Positions 16,626 through 24,620 of a stretch of DNA of 64,000 bases are shown one piece after another. How positions within the stretch are numbered: the first letter of the stretch is position 1; each line of letters starts with the position of its first letter. The DNA is from DZBG01 sp049241565 (GTDB taxonomy: Bacteria; Bdellovibrionota; Bacteriovoracia; Bacteriovoracales; Bacteriovoracaceae): assembly GCA_049241565.1 (NCBI GenBank), contig JBMLQL010000018.1, positions 87,897 to 151,896 of the forward strand, read 5' to 3'. Both the position numbers and the translations under genes were made by a program. The notes under the pieces were generated by a model that saw nothing but the letters and a program-made list of their open reading frames with translations, was not told the DNA's origin and did no database searches.

Positions 16626-17348
16626 ATGAGTAATTATACCCAAAAAGAAATTGAAGCCATTTATGGACGTCCCACGGCGAGTCTTGAGACGAGCAGCTAT
16701 ATGTCAAAAGTCTATATGTGGATGACTATTGGAATTCTTGTGACTGCTATGACGGCGATGACAGTGGCCACTAATACAGAAATGCTTTACGCCATTATGA
16801 GTAATAAGATTCTTTTTTATGGACTTATATTCGCAGAGTTTGGTCTGGTGATTTGGCTTTCTGCTGGTATTAATCGTATGAACTCGCTTATGGCCACAGC
16901 GATGTTTCTTCTTTATGCTGCACTTAATGGTGTGACACTTTCTATCTTTTCTATGGTCTACACGAGTGAAAGTATCCAGAGTGCTTTTTTTACAACAACC
17001 ATCGCTTTTGCTGGACTCAGTGCTTTTGGCTTTGTGACGAAAAGAGACTTAGGCCCAGTGGGATCATTTTGTACTATGGGTCTGTTTGGTCTGTTTGGTT
17101 TTGCTATTATTTCAATTTTCTTTCCATCAGTAATGGGAACTATGGCCTCACAAATTTATGGTCTTGTTGGTATTCTCGTTTTTGCTGGATTGACGGCCTA
17201 TGACACACAAAAAATTAAAAATATGGCCCCTTCAAGTCGTGATGCAGAAGGGTTTCAAAAAGGGGCGATTATTGGCGCTCTGAAATTGTATCTAGATTTT
17301 ATCAACCTTTTTCTTTTTATTCTCCGCTTTGGCGGTAATCGTAAATAA
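16626..17348 (+). CDS. Bax inhibitor-1/YccA family membrane protein
   Basis: Seven-helix inner-membrane protein of the BI-1/TMBIM family, 241 residues. It carries the typical start VYMWMTIGILVTAMTAMTV, the GLTAYDTQKIK segment and the C-terminal LYLDFINLFLFILRFGG. Bacterial members such as YccA and YbhL are linked to FtsH modulation or cation leak; this one's role is unknown. ATG 16620 overlaps the GAGGA ribosome site, so ATG 16626 is chosen. It lies about 28 bp after the P450 and could be cotranscribed with the isonitrile genes, but its broad phyletic spread argues against a dedicated role. Confidence 0.9.
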   Translation: MSNYTQKEIEAIYGRPTASLETSSYMSKVYMWMTIGILVTAMTAMTVATNTEMLYAIMSNKILFYGLIFAEFGLVIWLSAGINRMNSLMATAMFLLYAALNGVTLSIFSMVYTSESIQSAFFTTTIAFAGLSAFGFVTKRDLGPVGSFCTMGLFGLFGFAIISIFFPSVMGTMASQIYGLVGILVFAGLTAYDTQKIKNMAPSSRDAEGFQKGAIIGALKLYLDFINLFLFILRFGGNRK

Positions 17349-17365
17349 AAGATAAACTGCAGGAT

Positions 17366-17400
17366 GGGGCAAAGTTTTAAACTCTGCCCCTAAAGTTTTT
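17366..17400 (+). terminator. Probable intrinsic terminator after the Bax inhibitor-1 gene
   Basis: Hairpin with arms GGGGCA-A-AGTTT (17366-17377) and AAACT-C-TGCCCC (17379-17390), one mismatch and a single-base apex, followed by a T-rich stretch (TAAAGTTTTT). It lies 18 bp after the stop and would end the LysR-controlled transcript or the Bax inhibitor transcript. Confidence 0.65.
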
Positions 17401-17409
17401 ACCAAGAGA

Positions 17410-17763
17410 TTAGAATAAAAAGTTTAATGTGAGTGCCAATAAAGCAGGAATAGTCTGAATAAAAATGATTTTTTTACTCGCAGTCATTGCTCCATAAATT
17501 CCCACAACCGCCACTGAGATTAAAAAGAAGGCCTTAATCTCGAGGCTCCCTTGATAGAGTCCCCAGATTAATCCAGCGGCAAGAACACCATTATAAAGCC
17601 CTTGGTTGGCCGCTAAAACGGCTGTGGCCTGGGCCTGCTCAAGCTTCATCCCGAAGGCCTTTCTGCCGTAAGGTTTAGTCCAAAGAAACATTTCGAGGAT
17701 CATGATCCAGATATGGATGAGAGCGACGAGTCCTGTGGTGATATTGGCCAGAGTGGAAAGCAT
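17410..17763 (-). CDS. DUF1304 membrane protein
   Basis: Small integral membrane protein of 117 residues with four predicted helices, recognisable as DUF1304 by HIWIMILEMFLWTKP near the N-terminus, then ANQGLYNGVLAAGL, a GIYGA segment and a last hydrophobic helix. No biochemical function is known for the family. It faces the terminator at 17366-17400 and is divergent from the YbiT-like gene, whose promoter must lie in the 130 bp between them. Confidence 0.88.
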   Translation of the reverse strand: MLSTLANITTGLVALIHIWIMILEMFLWTKPYGRKAFGMKLEQAQATAVLAANQGLYNGVLAAGLIWGLYQGSLEIKAFFLISVAVVGIYGAMTASKKIIFIQTIPALLALTLNFLF

Positions 17764-17894
17764 AGGGAGAAATCCTTTGAGAATATTTTTGATTTCGGTA
17801 AGTTATACACTCTATTTTGACATGAGTTTTTGCAGGAATAATACTGTTTTTTATGGTATGGTCGGCCAAATTTATTAAGACCAAGGATTTCTGT

Positions 17895-19481
17895 ATGATC
17901 GCTGCCCACGATATTCGCCTCCAATTTGGCGGAAGAACACTTTTTGATGATGTAAATCTCAAGTTTAGCAAAGGTAATTGCTATGGTGTGATCGGGGCCA
18001 ATGGAGCTGGGAAATCCACATTCATGAAGATTCTTAGTGGCGAAATTTCTCCCACTGCCGGCCGAATTGAAATGACTCCAGGTGAGCGTCTTGCTGTTCT
18101 TAGGCAGAACCATTTTGCTTATGAGGAAGAGCAAGTCTTAACGACTGTTATCCTCGGGCATAGTGTGCTCGTTGATATCATGAAAGAAAAAGAAATGCTT
18201 TATGCCAAAGAAAACTTCACTGATGCCGATGGAGAGCGAGCGGCTGAGTTAGAAGGACTATTCTCAGAAATGAATGGTTGGGAAGCTGAGGCCAATGCCG
18301 CGGCTCTTTTAGCGGGTCTTGGTATCAAAGAAGATCTTCATCAGAAAAAAATGAAAGAGCTTACTGGTGGAGAGAAAGTAAAGGTTCTTCTTGCTCAGGC
18401 CTTGTTTGGAAAACCAGAAATTCTCCTTCTCGATGAGCCTACCAACGATCTTGATTTAAAAGCGATCCAGTGGTTAGAGAAATTTATCATGGATCAAGAA
18501 GATACAACTGTACTGGTCGTTTCCCATGACCGTCACTTTTTAAACAAAGTGTGTACGCATATTTGTGATATCGATTTCACTAAAATTAAACTCTACGCCG
18601 GTAACTACGACTTTTGGTACAAATCGAGTCAGCTTGCTCAGCGTATGATGAACGATCAAAATAAAAAGACAGAAGATAAAATGAAAGAGCTTAAAGAGTT
18701 CATTCAGCGCTTCTCGGCCAATGCTTCAAAATCTTCTCAGGCCACGTCACGTAAAAAGCTTCTTGATAAGCTGACCCTTGAAGATATTCAACCTTCCACA
18801 AGAAAGTATCCGTACGTTGGATTTAAGGCCGACCGCGAAGCTGGAGATAATCTTCTTCGAGTAGAAGATCTTGTGGTAAGCCTTGAAGGAAAAAAGATTA
18901 TCAATAAGGTTTCATTTACGATTAAAAAGGGACAAAAAGTTGTCTTCCTTGCAAACTCGGAAGTGGCCACAACCGCTCTCTTTAAAGTTCTTATGGGTGA
19001 GATGGAGCCGGATTCAGGAAAATTTGAGTGGGGGATTACAACCACTCGTGGTTATCTTCCTAATGATAACTCTAGCTATTTTAAGGATTCAACTTTAGAT
19101 CTTATCAACTGGCTTCGTCAGTACTCAAAAGATCAATCAGAGTCGTTTTTACGTGGATTTTTAGGACGTATGCTTTTCTCTGGAGAAGAAGCTCTTAAAA
19201 AATGTAATGTTCTCTCAGGGGGAGAGAAAGTTCGCTGTATGCTTTCAAAAATTATGCTCTCAGGTTCCAATGTTCTTGTTTTTGATAATCCGACCAATCA
19301 CCTCGATCTTGAAACAATTACGGCCCTGAATGAAGGGATGATTGATTTTAAAGGGACTCTTCTTTTCACTTCGCACGATCATGAGTTTATTCAAACAGTG
19401 GCCAACCGTGTGATTTCAATTGAAGAAAGAGGAACTCGTGACGAAGAATGTACTTACGATCAGTTCTTGGGTCTCGACTAG
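17895..19481 (+). CDS. ABC-F family ATPase, YbiT/YkpA-like, with degenerate second ATPase domain
   Basis: Twin-NBD ABC-F protein of 528 residues, opening with a YbiT-like sequence (HDIRLQFGGRTLFDDV). NBD1 is complete: Walker A GANGAGKST, LTGGEKVKVLLA, Walker B ILLLDEPTNDLDL. NBD2 has lost the Walker A lysine loop: the segment is LANSEVATTALF where GxxGxGKST is expected. It also carries Asn for the catalytic Glu in LVFDNPTNHLDLET, while the LSGGEKVRCMLS signature remains. It would therefore hydrolyse ATP at one composite site at most. I recall similar changes in some YkpA/YbiT relatives, so this may be a subgroup trait. ATG 17895 is chosen because the family start and an AAGGA site agree; an in-frame ATG is at 17853. 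Confidence 0.88.
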   Translation: MIAAHDIRLQFGGRTLFDDVNLKFSKGNCYGVIGANGAGKSTFMKILSGEISPTAGRIEMTPGERLAVLRQNHFAYEEEQVLTTVILGHSVLVDIMKEKEMLYAKENFTDADGERAAELEGLFSEMNGWEAEANAAALLAGLGIKEDLHQKKMKELTGGEKVKVLLAQALFGKPEILLLDEPTNDLDLKAIQWLEKFIMDQEDTTVLVVSHDRHFLNKVCTHICDIDFTKIKLYAGNYDFWYKSSQLAQRMMNDQNKKTEDKMKELKEFIQRFSANASKSSQATSRKKLLDKLTLEDIQPSTRKYPYVGFKADREAGDNLLRVEDLVVSLEGKKIINKVSFTIKKGQKVVFLANSEVATTALFKVLMGEMEPDSGKFEWGITTTRGYLPNDNSSYFKDSTLDLINWLRQYSKDQSESFLRGFLGRMLFSGEEALKKCNVLSGGEKVRCMLSKIMLSGSNVLVFDNPTNHLDLETITALNEGMIDFKGTLLFTSHDHEFIQTVANRVISIEERGTRDEECTYDQFLGLD

Positions 19482-19510
19482 ATTGCAATAGAAGTAAAAA
19501 ATCATTATAA

Positions 19511-19550
19511 TAGCGGTTTATGGAAAAATATCTTTTTTCATCAACCGCTA
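19511..19550. repeat. Long near-perfect hairpin after the YbiT-like gene
   Basis: Arms TAGCGGTT (19511-19518) and AACCGCTA (19543-19550) enclose a second stem of nine pairs with one G-T pair and a single T/C mismatch, closing on a TATC loop. In total 17 pairs form. No T-run follows, so it is not a standard terminator; it may be an mRNA 3' end stabiliser or a protein site. Confidence 0.6.
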
Positions 19551-19642
19551 TCTATCATCAAGTAAGACTCATCTTTCTGTCTTAACGCTCCCTCATTCCT
19601 TTTTTTTAATATTTTCATTTTAATAAACCTATGGAGGTTTTT

Positions 19643-20044
19643 ATGAACAACTCAATCATTTTGATGAGTAAAGTGGACTATCAGCGTATTAATTCTTTTA
19701 TTGAACGGATGAAACCTATTGAGTCTGATCAGCTTGAAATTGAGCTAGATCGCGCTCAATTAGTGGAGGCCAGTGAAATGCCTGCGGACGTAGTAACGAT
19801 GAATTCGGAGCTCGTTTACCTGGATTTAGAACTTCTGACTGAGCATAAAGTGAGACTGGTCTATACACTTCGTGCTGATCTAGGAGTGGATCAAGTTTCT
19901 ATCCTTTCACCACTTGGGACGGCCCTCATTGGCCTTCGTAAGGGCGAGGACTATTCTTTTACTACAAGAAATGGAAAGCATCGTGGGATTCGCGTCCTCG
20001 ATATCACTTTCCAACCAGAAGCCGAAGAGCGATTTGATCTTTAG
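19643..20044 (+). CDS. Rnk-like GreA C-terminal-domain protein (nucleoside diphosphate kinase regulator type)
   Basis: Protein of 133 residues similar in layout to Rnk: a short N-terminal helical part (VDYQRINSFIERMK) followed by a GreA/GreB C-terminal domain (VYLDLELLTEHKVRLVYTLRAD, then SILSPLGTALIGLRKGEDYSF). Rnk lacks the long Gre coiled coil and binds RNA polymerase as an anti-Gre factor. In-frame ATG 19631 overlaps the GGAGG ribosome site, so ATG 19643 is used. AAACCT at 19625-19630 can pair with AGGTTT at 19635-19640, partly covering that ribosome site. The gene is solitary, 160 bp after the ABC-F. Confidence 0.85.
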   Translation: MNNSIILMSKVDYQRINSFIERMKPIESDQLEIELDRAQLVEASEMPADVVTMNSELVYLDLELLTEHKVRLVYTLRADLGVDQVSILSPLGTALIGLRKGEDYSFTTRNGKHRGIRVLDITFQPEAEERFDL

Positions 20045-20096
20045 GTGTGACGATTAAGCTTCTTGGGATTATAATAGTCCCAAGAAGGGGTTACAG

Positions 20097-20483
20097 ATGA
20101 AATACTTACATACAATGATCCGAGTGAATAATTTAGATCAATCTATTAAATTTTATACAGAAGTTTTAGGAATGAATCTTTTAACCAAAGAGGATTATCC
20201 TGAAGGTCAGTTTACCCTGGCCTTTTTAAGTTATGGGAAAACAAAATCTGATCCCTGCATTGAGCTAACATATAATTATGGAAAAAGTTCATATGAAATG
20301 GGAACCGCGTTTGGGCATATTGCTCTTGGGACTGAAGATATCTATGCGGTTTGTGAAAAGGTCAAGGCCCAAGGGGGAAAAGTCACCCGCGAGCCTGGAC
20401 CGATGAAACATGGAACAACCGTTATTGCTTTTGTTGAAGATCCTAATGGATATAAGATCGAGTTTATTCAAGTCACTCACTAA
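20097..20483 (+). CDS. gloA: Lactoylglutathione lyase (glyoxalase I)
   Basis: Glyoxalase I, converting the hemithioacetal of methylglyoxal and glutathione to S-lactoylglutathione. The metal ligands match E. coli GloA residue for residue: His5, Glu56, His74 and Glu122. Family motifs are LHTMIRV, FYTEVLGM, GHIALG and EDPNGYKIEFIQ. Length is 128 residues, close to E. coli's 135. The lack of the longer eukaryotic insertions suggests the Ni/Co-type enzyme. It overlaps the end of the convergent basic protein gene by 4 bp. Confidence 0.94.
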   Translation: MKYLHTMIRVNNLDQSIKFYTEVLGMNLLTKEDYPEGQFTLAFLSYGKTKSDPCIELTYNYGKSSYEMGTAFGHIALGTEDIYAVCEKVKAQGGKVTREPGPMKHGTTVIAFVEDPNGYKIEFIQVTH

Positions 20484-20752
20484 CTATTACGATACATTCG
20501 TCTCAGCATTCTTTGATTGCTAAATCTTTTATCTCTGCTTTTTGATCCTTTATAGTCTCCTCGTTTACTTATGTGGCGAGGAGGCAAAATCTTTCTACGT
20601 TTAAGTCGTTGTTCTCTTCTTTTTCTTTTTTGTCTGTTTAGTTCGTATTGTATTTCAGTTGATGACCAGCTGATCTCTCGTTTTTTTCCAGAAGGCACAT
20701 GAAGAGTCAGACTGACAATCATCATCCTGAGGACGAGGATTATCCATCTCAT
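20480..20752 (-). CDS. Small hypothetical protein, hydrophobic N-terminus and very basic tail
   Basis: No family recognised. A 90-residue protein: residues 1-17 are hydrophobic (RWIILVLRMMIVSLTLHV), like a signal or anchor. Most of the remainder is extremely Arg/Lys rich (RQKRKRREQRLKRRK). An in-frame GTG at 20761 exists, but AAGGTG followed 6 bp later by ATG 20752 makes the latter the better start. The composition could fit a membrane-tethered nucleic-acid or phospholipid binder, or an unstable export product. Coding status rests on the ribosome site and the tight tail-to-tail fit with gloA. Confidence 0.55.
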   Translation of the reverse strand: MRWIILVLRMMIVSLTLHVPSGKKREISWSSTEIQYELNRQKRKRREQRLKRRKILPPRHISKRGDYKGSKSRDKRFSNQRMLRRMYRNS

Positions 20753-20845
20753 TGAGTTCACCTTGAAAGGAGAAAAATAAATAATAGGGAATAATTAGAA
20801 AAAAGGATTGGTCTCTTACATGTTGGTTTGGATTATAGCAGGATT

Positions 20846-21475
20846 TTAAAAAGTTTCCACCAAAATATCATTCTTACAATTCTGGCAGAGTGATGTCTGA
20901 AGAAGAGTTTCGGCTACATCTTCAGCACTTACGGCCTTATATTTACCAGGAATAAGAGGGTTAAGGATCGGAAAAATGATTTGACCTAGGCCTTCGAAAA
21001 ATCGGGAGTCCGCTCTTTCACCTAATAGGAGTGAGGGCTTAATCAAGCTCAGTCTTTTCAGATTAAGATCTTTTAGGGCCTGCTCAAGCTGGCCTTTGGT
21101 TTTGTTATAAAAAAAAGGAGATCCAGGGTCACTCCCTACTGCGGTAATAATGAGAAAATGTTTTCCTTGGTGCTGTTTAAAGACTTGGGCGGCCAGGAGA
21201 GGAAGGTCATAGTCTACGGCCTTAAAAGCTTTTTGAGAGCCAGCTTTTTTTATAGTTGTTCCAATACAACAAAAGAGAGCATCAACTTCATGAAACAGTT
21301 CTTGGCCATGATCAAAATCTTTTAATGGGGAGATAATTTGTTTGAGCTTAGGATGGGTGAGATCAAGAGGGCGTCTGCTAAAAGAGATGACTTCAGCAAA
21401 ACGAGAATCATAAACAAGTTTTGAGAGAAGTTTGCTTCCGACTAAACCAGTTGCTCCAAGAATAATCGCCTTCAT
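20846..21475 (-). CDS. NAD(P)-binding Rossmann protein, HTATIP2/YbjT-like
   Basis: Short atypical SDR protein of 209 residues. The dinucleotide-binding motif is GATGLVGSK at the N-terminus (MKAIILGATGLVG), then ALFCCIGTTIKKAGS and a YDLP segment in place of the classical YxxxK, followed by KPSLLLGERADSRFFE. It resembles TIP30/HTATIP2 and YbjT-type NAD(P)H-binding proteins, whose substrates are largely unknown. An excellent GAGGAA ribosome site precedes ATG 21475. It is divergent from the gene at 21552. Confidence 0.85.
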   Translation of the reverse strand: MKAIILGATGLVGSKLLSKLVYDSRFAEVISFSRRPLDLTHPKLKQIISPLKDFDHGQELFHEVDALFCCIGTTIKKAGSQKAFKAVDYDLPLLAAQVFKQHQGKHFLIITAVGSDPGSPFFYNKTKGQLEQALKDLNLKRLSLIKPSLLLGERADSRFFEGLGQIIFPILNPLIPGKYKAVSAEDVAETLLQTSLCQNCKNDILVETF

Positions 21476-21551
21476 GATTTCCTCTTTTTTTATTTACTAT
21501 ATCTGAATAAGATAAGAAGTGAAAACAAACTTGTCGAACATGAGGTCCTAA

Positions 21552-22163
21552 ATGAAGCTGAACTGGTCTGAAAATGAAGTGAAAGTCTTTCAAAAGCTTA
21601 ATGATGTTCATAAAATTCAAGATTACCTTCAGAAAACTTCTTATAATCCAGATTATATTATTAAATCTCCACGCTTCGTTCTCGCCAAGAAAACGGCCCA
21701 TTGTTTTGAAGGAGCACTTCTGGCCGCTGCGGTTCTGGAATATTATGGGCAACGACCTCATCTTCTTCATTTCAAGGCCTATAATGATGACCATCATGTG
21801 ATCGCGCTCTACCGTGAAGGAAAAAACTGGGGGGCCATCTCAAAAACCAATACTACGATGCTTGGATTTCGAAGTGCTTTGTTTCCAACGGTTCAGTCTC
21901 TGGCCGCTAGTTATTTTGATTTTTATTTTAATACAAAAGCTGAGATGAGTTTACTTGGTTACTCTGGGCCAGTGAATATGAATAAGTTTAACTCGATGGA
22001 TTGGCGCTATACTGACCAAGACCTGACTAAAATGGGTCTGCAATTTTTAAAGCTTCCTCATCACGAGTGGAAAACCAAACGTGAGCTGGATAAGCTTCCC
22101 AAGGTTTCTAAGCGACTTAAAGAAGCCTGCTTCTATCAGGCCAATACCCAAGGTCTTTTTTAG
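21552..22163 (+). CDS. Hypothetical protein, possible transglutaminase-like fold
   Basis: No confident family. The protein is 203 residues, soluble, no signal. A Cys in the local context KKTAHCFEGALLAAAVLE (Cys about residue 50) followed some 30 residues later by NDDHHVIALYR resembles the Cys/His order of transglutaminase-like proteins. A third catalytic residue is not evident. The C-terminal half has an aromatic DFYFNTKAEM segment and a basic tail. It overlaps the end of the convergent next gene by 4 bp. Confidence 0.65.
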   Translation: MKLNWSENEVKVFQKLNDVHKIQDYLQKTSYNPDYIIKSPRFVLAKKTAHCFEGALLAAAVLEYYGQRPHLLHFKAYNDDHHVIALYREGKNWGAISKTNTTMLGFRSALFPTVQSLAASYFDFYFNTKAEMSLLGYSGPVNMNKFNSMDWRYTDQDLTKMGLQFLKLPHHEWKTKRELDKLPKVSKRLKEACFYQANTQGLF

Positions 22164-22903
22164 TAAGGCTTGAGTTTGACTTGATCTAAGACTGTTTGAA
22201 ATGTTTTAAGGATTCCATCTTGATTGATCATGCCGCGACCAAATGAATACTGCTTAGGAGTGAGTGTTTGTGAATTTTTTACTTTCTCTTTCCCTAGTTT
22301 GGTGGTGATTGAGGAGTGATCAAGTTTTTTTACTTCAAACTCAAAATCCATGACTAGATTTTCTCCATCAAATCGAGTGGTCAAAAGTAGTTTTTCCACA
22401 TTAGCAAACTCACGAGAATCTGGAGAATCGATTTTAAATTCAATTCCATTTTTAGTAGTCTTTACTTCTTTCGTTTTAAAGCGATGAAAATTATCCAGAA
22501 GCTCGGTAATTTTTAAAAACATCGCCTGGGGCTTAACGTGAAGTTGAAGATGAGATTCTTTTTGATCCTTTCCGTAACAAAGGAAATAACTACTTTTTTT
22601 ATCGGTAATGGGGGAGTTCTCAGAAAGCTTAAAATCGAATTCAAGAGTCACAGTTTGTTTAGGAGAGACTTCTTTTTCCGCAAAGAGGGTTGTGCTCTCA
22701 AATTTGAGAGCAGACTCATCACGAGAATGGACTTTTTTGATCTCAGCATAGGCCAGGGCCACACCCGCTGTTTGTAAACTCACTGCTGAATTTCCATGGT
22801 TTGTGACCGTAAGAGTTCCCTTCAGAGGGTCACCTTGTGACCAAGCTTCGCCTACAGTCTCAATTTTCCATTCTAGTGAGTTATTAAAAAAAGTACCTTT
22901 CAT
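22160..22903 (-). CDS. Hypothetical protein, possible Spo0M/arrestin-like beta-sandwich
   Basis: Cytoplasmic protein of 247 residues with no signal. The N-terminal half alternates in the way of an arrestin-type sandwich: GDPLKGTLTVTNHGNSAV, then KQTVTLEFDFKLSENSPI and SYFLCYGKD. This resembles Spo0M-type proteins, but the resemblance is only of pattern. The C-terminal half contains KNGIEFKIDSPDSREFANV. AAGG lies 6 bp before ATG 22903. Its upstream region, shared with a divergent ABC-F gene, holds an inverted repeat at 22932-22957. Confidence 0.6.
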   Translation of the reverse strand: MKGTFFNNSLEWKIETVGEAWSQGDPLKGTLTVTNHGNSAVSLQTAGVALAYAEIKKVHSRDESALKFESTTLFAEKEVSPKQTVTLEFDFKLSENSPITDKKSSYFLCYGKDQKESHLQLHVKPQAMFLKITELLDNFHRFKTKEVKTTKNGIEFKIDSPDSREFANVEKLLLTTRFDGENLVMDFEFEVKKLDHSSITTKLGKEKVKNSQTLTPKQYSFGRGMINQDGILKTFQTVLDQVKLKPY

Positions 22904-22931
22904 TTTTTACCTTGTGAGTCATTTGTCATTT

Positions 22932-22957
22932 TGTGATTATTTGGTCCACTAATCACA
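22932..22957. promoter_or_regulatory. Inverted repeat between divergent genes, operator candidate
   Basis: Perfect 8 bp arms TGTGATTA (22932-22939) and TAATCACA (22950-22957) with a 10 bp spacer, in the 106 bp between the divergent genes at 22903 and 23010. A TATAAT hexamer follows at 22968-22973. The spacing rules out a standard CRP site, where TGTGA and TCACA are 6 bp apart. The symmetry fits a dimeric regulator. Confidence 0.5.
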
Positions 22958-23009
22958 TCAAAATCTTTATAATCGGTCATCTTCAAAATCGATGCTAAGG
23001 TGAATTTTT

Positions 23010-24620
23010 ATGATCACAGTCAGTAACCTCTCAAAATCTTATGGTGGGCAAGTCCTTTATACTGGTGGAAACTTCTTTATTGGTGAAGGGGAAAAGGTTG
23101 GTCTCGTGGGGCCTAACGGTGCCGGGAAAACTTCTCTTTTCAGACTCATTACAGGAGAGGAGAGACCTGAAAGTGGGCAAATCGCTTACTCAAATAGCAT
23201 GAGGATGGCCTATTTTTCTCAGAGTGTGGGAGAAATGAAAGGACGCTCAGTTCTTGAAGAAGTTATTAATGGAAATCCTCGTTTAGGATTTTTAAAAGAT
23301 GAGATCAGTAAAATTGAAAAGCTTCTTGAGTCTGGAGACTATTCAGAAGAGGTTCTTGAAAAAATGGGGGACTACCAAATTGAATTTGAAAAAATTGGTG
23401 GTTATGAGATTGAATTTAAGGCCGCTGAAATTTTAACTGGTCTCGGGATTATGCCTGAAGACCATCACCGTCTAGTAGAGAATTTCTCTGGTGGATGGAA
23501 AATGCGTATCGCTCTTTCAAAAGTTCTGGTTCAAAATCCTGATTTTATTTTAATGGATGAGCCTACCAACTATCTTGATCTTGAATCGATTGTTTGGCTT
23601 GAAGATTGGCTTAAAAATTTTAAGGGCTCAGTTTTCATGACAAGTCACGACCGTGATTTTATGAATGGAATTGTGAAGAAAATCGTTGAAGTCAACCATA
23701 AGGTCATTACGGTTTACTCAGGAAATTATGATTATTATGAAAAAGAGCGTGAGATTCGTCGTGACCAATTAGTGGCCAGTGCTGAACGCCAAGAGGCGAT
23801 GCTTAAAAAAGAAGAAGAGTTTATTGCTAAATTTGCGGCCCGTGCTTCCCATGCGGCCCAAGTTCAGTCACGAGTAAAAAAACTAGATAAGATTGATCGT
23901 ATCGAAGTGATGCCTGAGGATCAGGCGATTAATTTTGAATTTCCTACACCACCACGTTCCGGAAATGATGTGGTGAAGATTACTGATTTAAAAAAGATTT
24001 ATCCTCATCCTGTTTCTGGTGAGAAACTTGTTTTCCAAAATGTTTCTGGTGTGGTGAATCGCTTAGAACGTGTGGCCGTTGTTGGTGTCAATGGGGCCGG
24101 AAAATCAACTCTTCTTAAAATTATTGCAGGACTAACTGAGGCTTCAGGCGGGACCGCCACAATTGGCGCTAGTGTGGAGATGGGATACTTCAGTCAGTAC
24201 TCTCTTGATGTTTTAAAACCCCAGAATACAGTCTATGAAGAGGTGAGAAGTCGAGTGGCCAATAAGTCAGATGGTTTTTTAAGAAACCTGCTGGCCGCAT
24301 TCTTATTCCGTGGTGATGATGTCGAGAAAAAAGTTTCTGTCCTATCTGGAGGAGAAAAATCTCGTTTGATTCTTGCTTGTATGCTCACGAACCCAATTAA
24401 TTTTTTGATCTTAGATGAGCCCACCAACCATCTTGATATCCGTTCTCGTGAAGTTCTTCTTGAAGCCTTAAAAGGTTTTGAGGGAACTGTGATGATCGTT
24501 TCCCATGATAGACACTTTTTAAGACAGCTCACGACTCGTGTGGCGGAAGTGGACAAAGGGGGAGTGACTTTCTATAACGGCGATTTTGATTATTATCTAG
24601 AGAAGAAAGGTCTTCATTAG
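23010..24620 (+). CDS. ABC-F family ATPase (YheS/YdiF-like)
   Basis: Third ABC-F protein of the window, 536 residues, both ATPase domains complete. NBD1: GPNGAGKTS, FSGGWKMRIALS, FILMDEPTNYLDLES. NBD2: GVNGAGKST, LSGGEKSRLILA, FLILDEPTNHLDIRS. The SGGWKMR variant and a compact linker with AARASHAAQVQSRVKKLDK resemble YheS/YdiF-type factors. The Uup C-terminal extension is absent. Such proteins act on the ribosomal E site or peptidyl-transferase centre; a specific role cannot be given. It overlaps the end of the convergent patatin gene by 4 bp. Confidence 0.9.
   Translation: MITVSNLSKSYGGQVLYTGGNFFIGEGEKVGLVGPNGAGKTSLFRLITGEERPESGQIAYSNSMRMAYFSQSVGEMKGRSVLEEVINGNPRLGFLKDEISKIEKLLESGDYSEEVLEKMGDYQIEFEKIGGYEIEFKAAEILTGLGIMPEDHHRLVENFSGGWKMRIALSKVLVQNPDFILMDEPTNYLDLESIVWLEDWLKNFKGSVFMTSHDRDFMNGIVKKIVEVNHKVITVYSGNYDYYEKEREIRRDQLVASAERQEAMLKKEEEFIAKFAARASHAAQVQSRVKKLDKIDRIEVMPEDQAINFEFPTPPRSGNDVVKITDLKKIYPHPVSGEKLVFQNVSGVVNRLERVAVVGVNGAGKSTLLKIIAGLTEASGGTATIGASVEMGYFSQYSLDVLKPQNTVYEEVRSRVANKSDGFLRNLLAAFLFRGDDVEKKVSVLSGGEKSRLILACMLTNPINFLILDEPTNHLDIRSREVLLEALKGFEGTVMIVSHDRHFLRQLTTRVAEVDKGGVTFYNGDFDYYLEKKGLH

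Noticed and set aside
16626..17348. Bax inhibitor-1 gene as part of the isonitrile pathway
   Set aside because: Spacing allows cotranscription, but the protein family is widespread and unrelated to isonitriles; kept as neighbour only.
22932..22957. CRP binding site
   Set aside because: The TGTGA and TCACA half-sites are 16 bp apart, not 6 bp, so this is not a CRP site.
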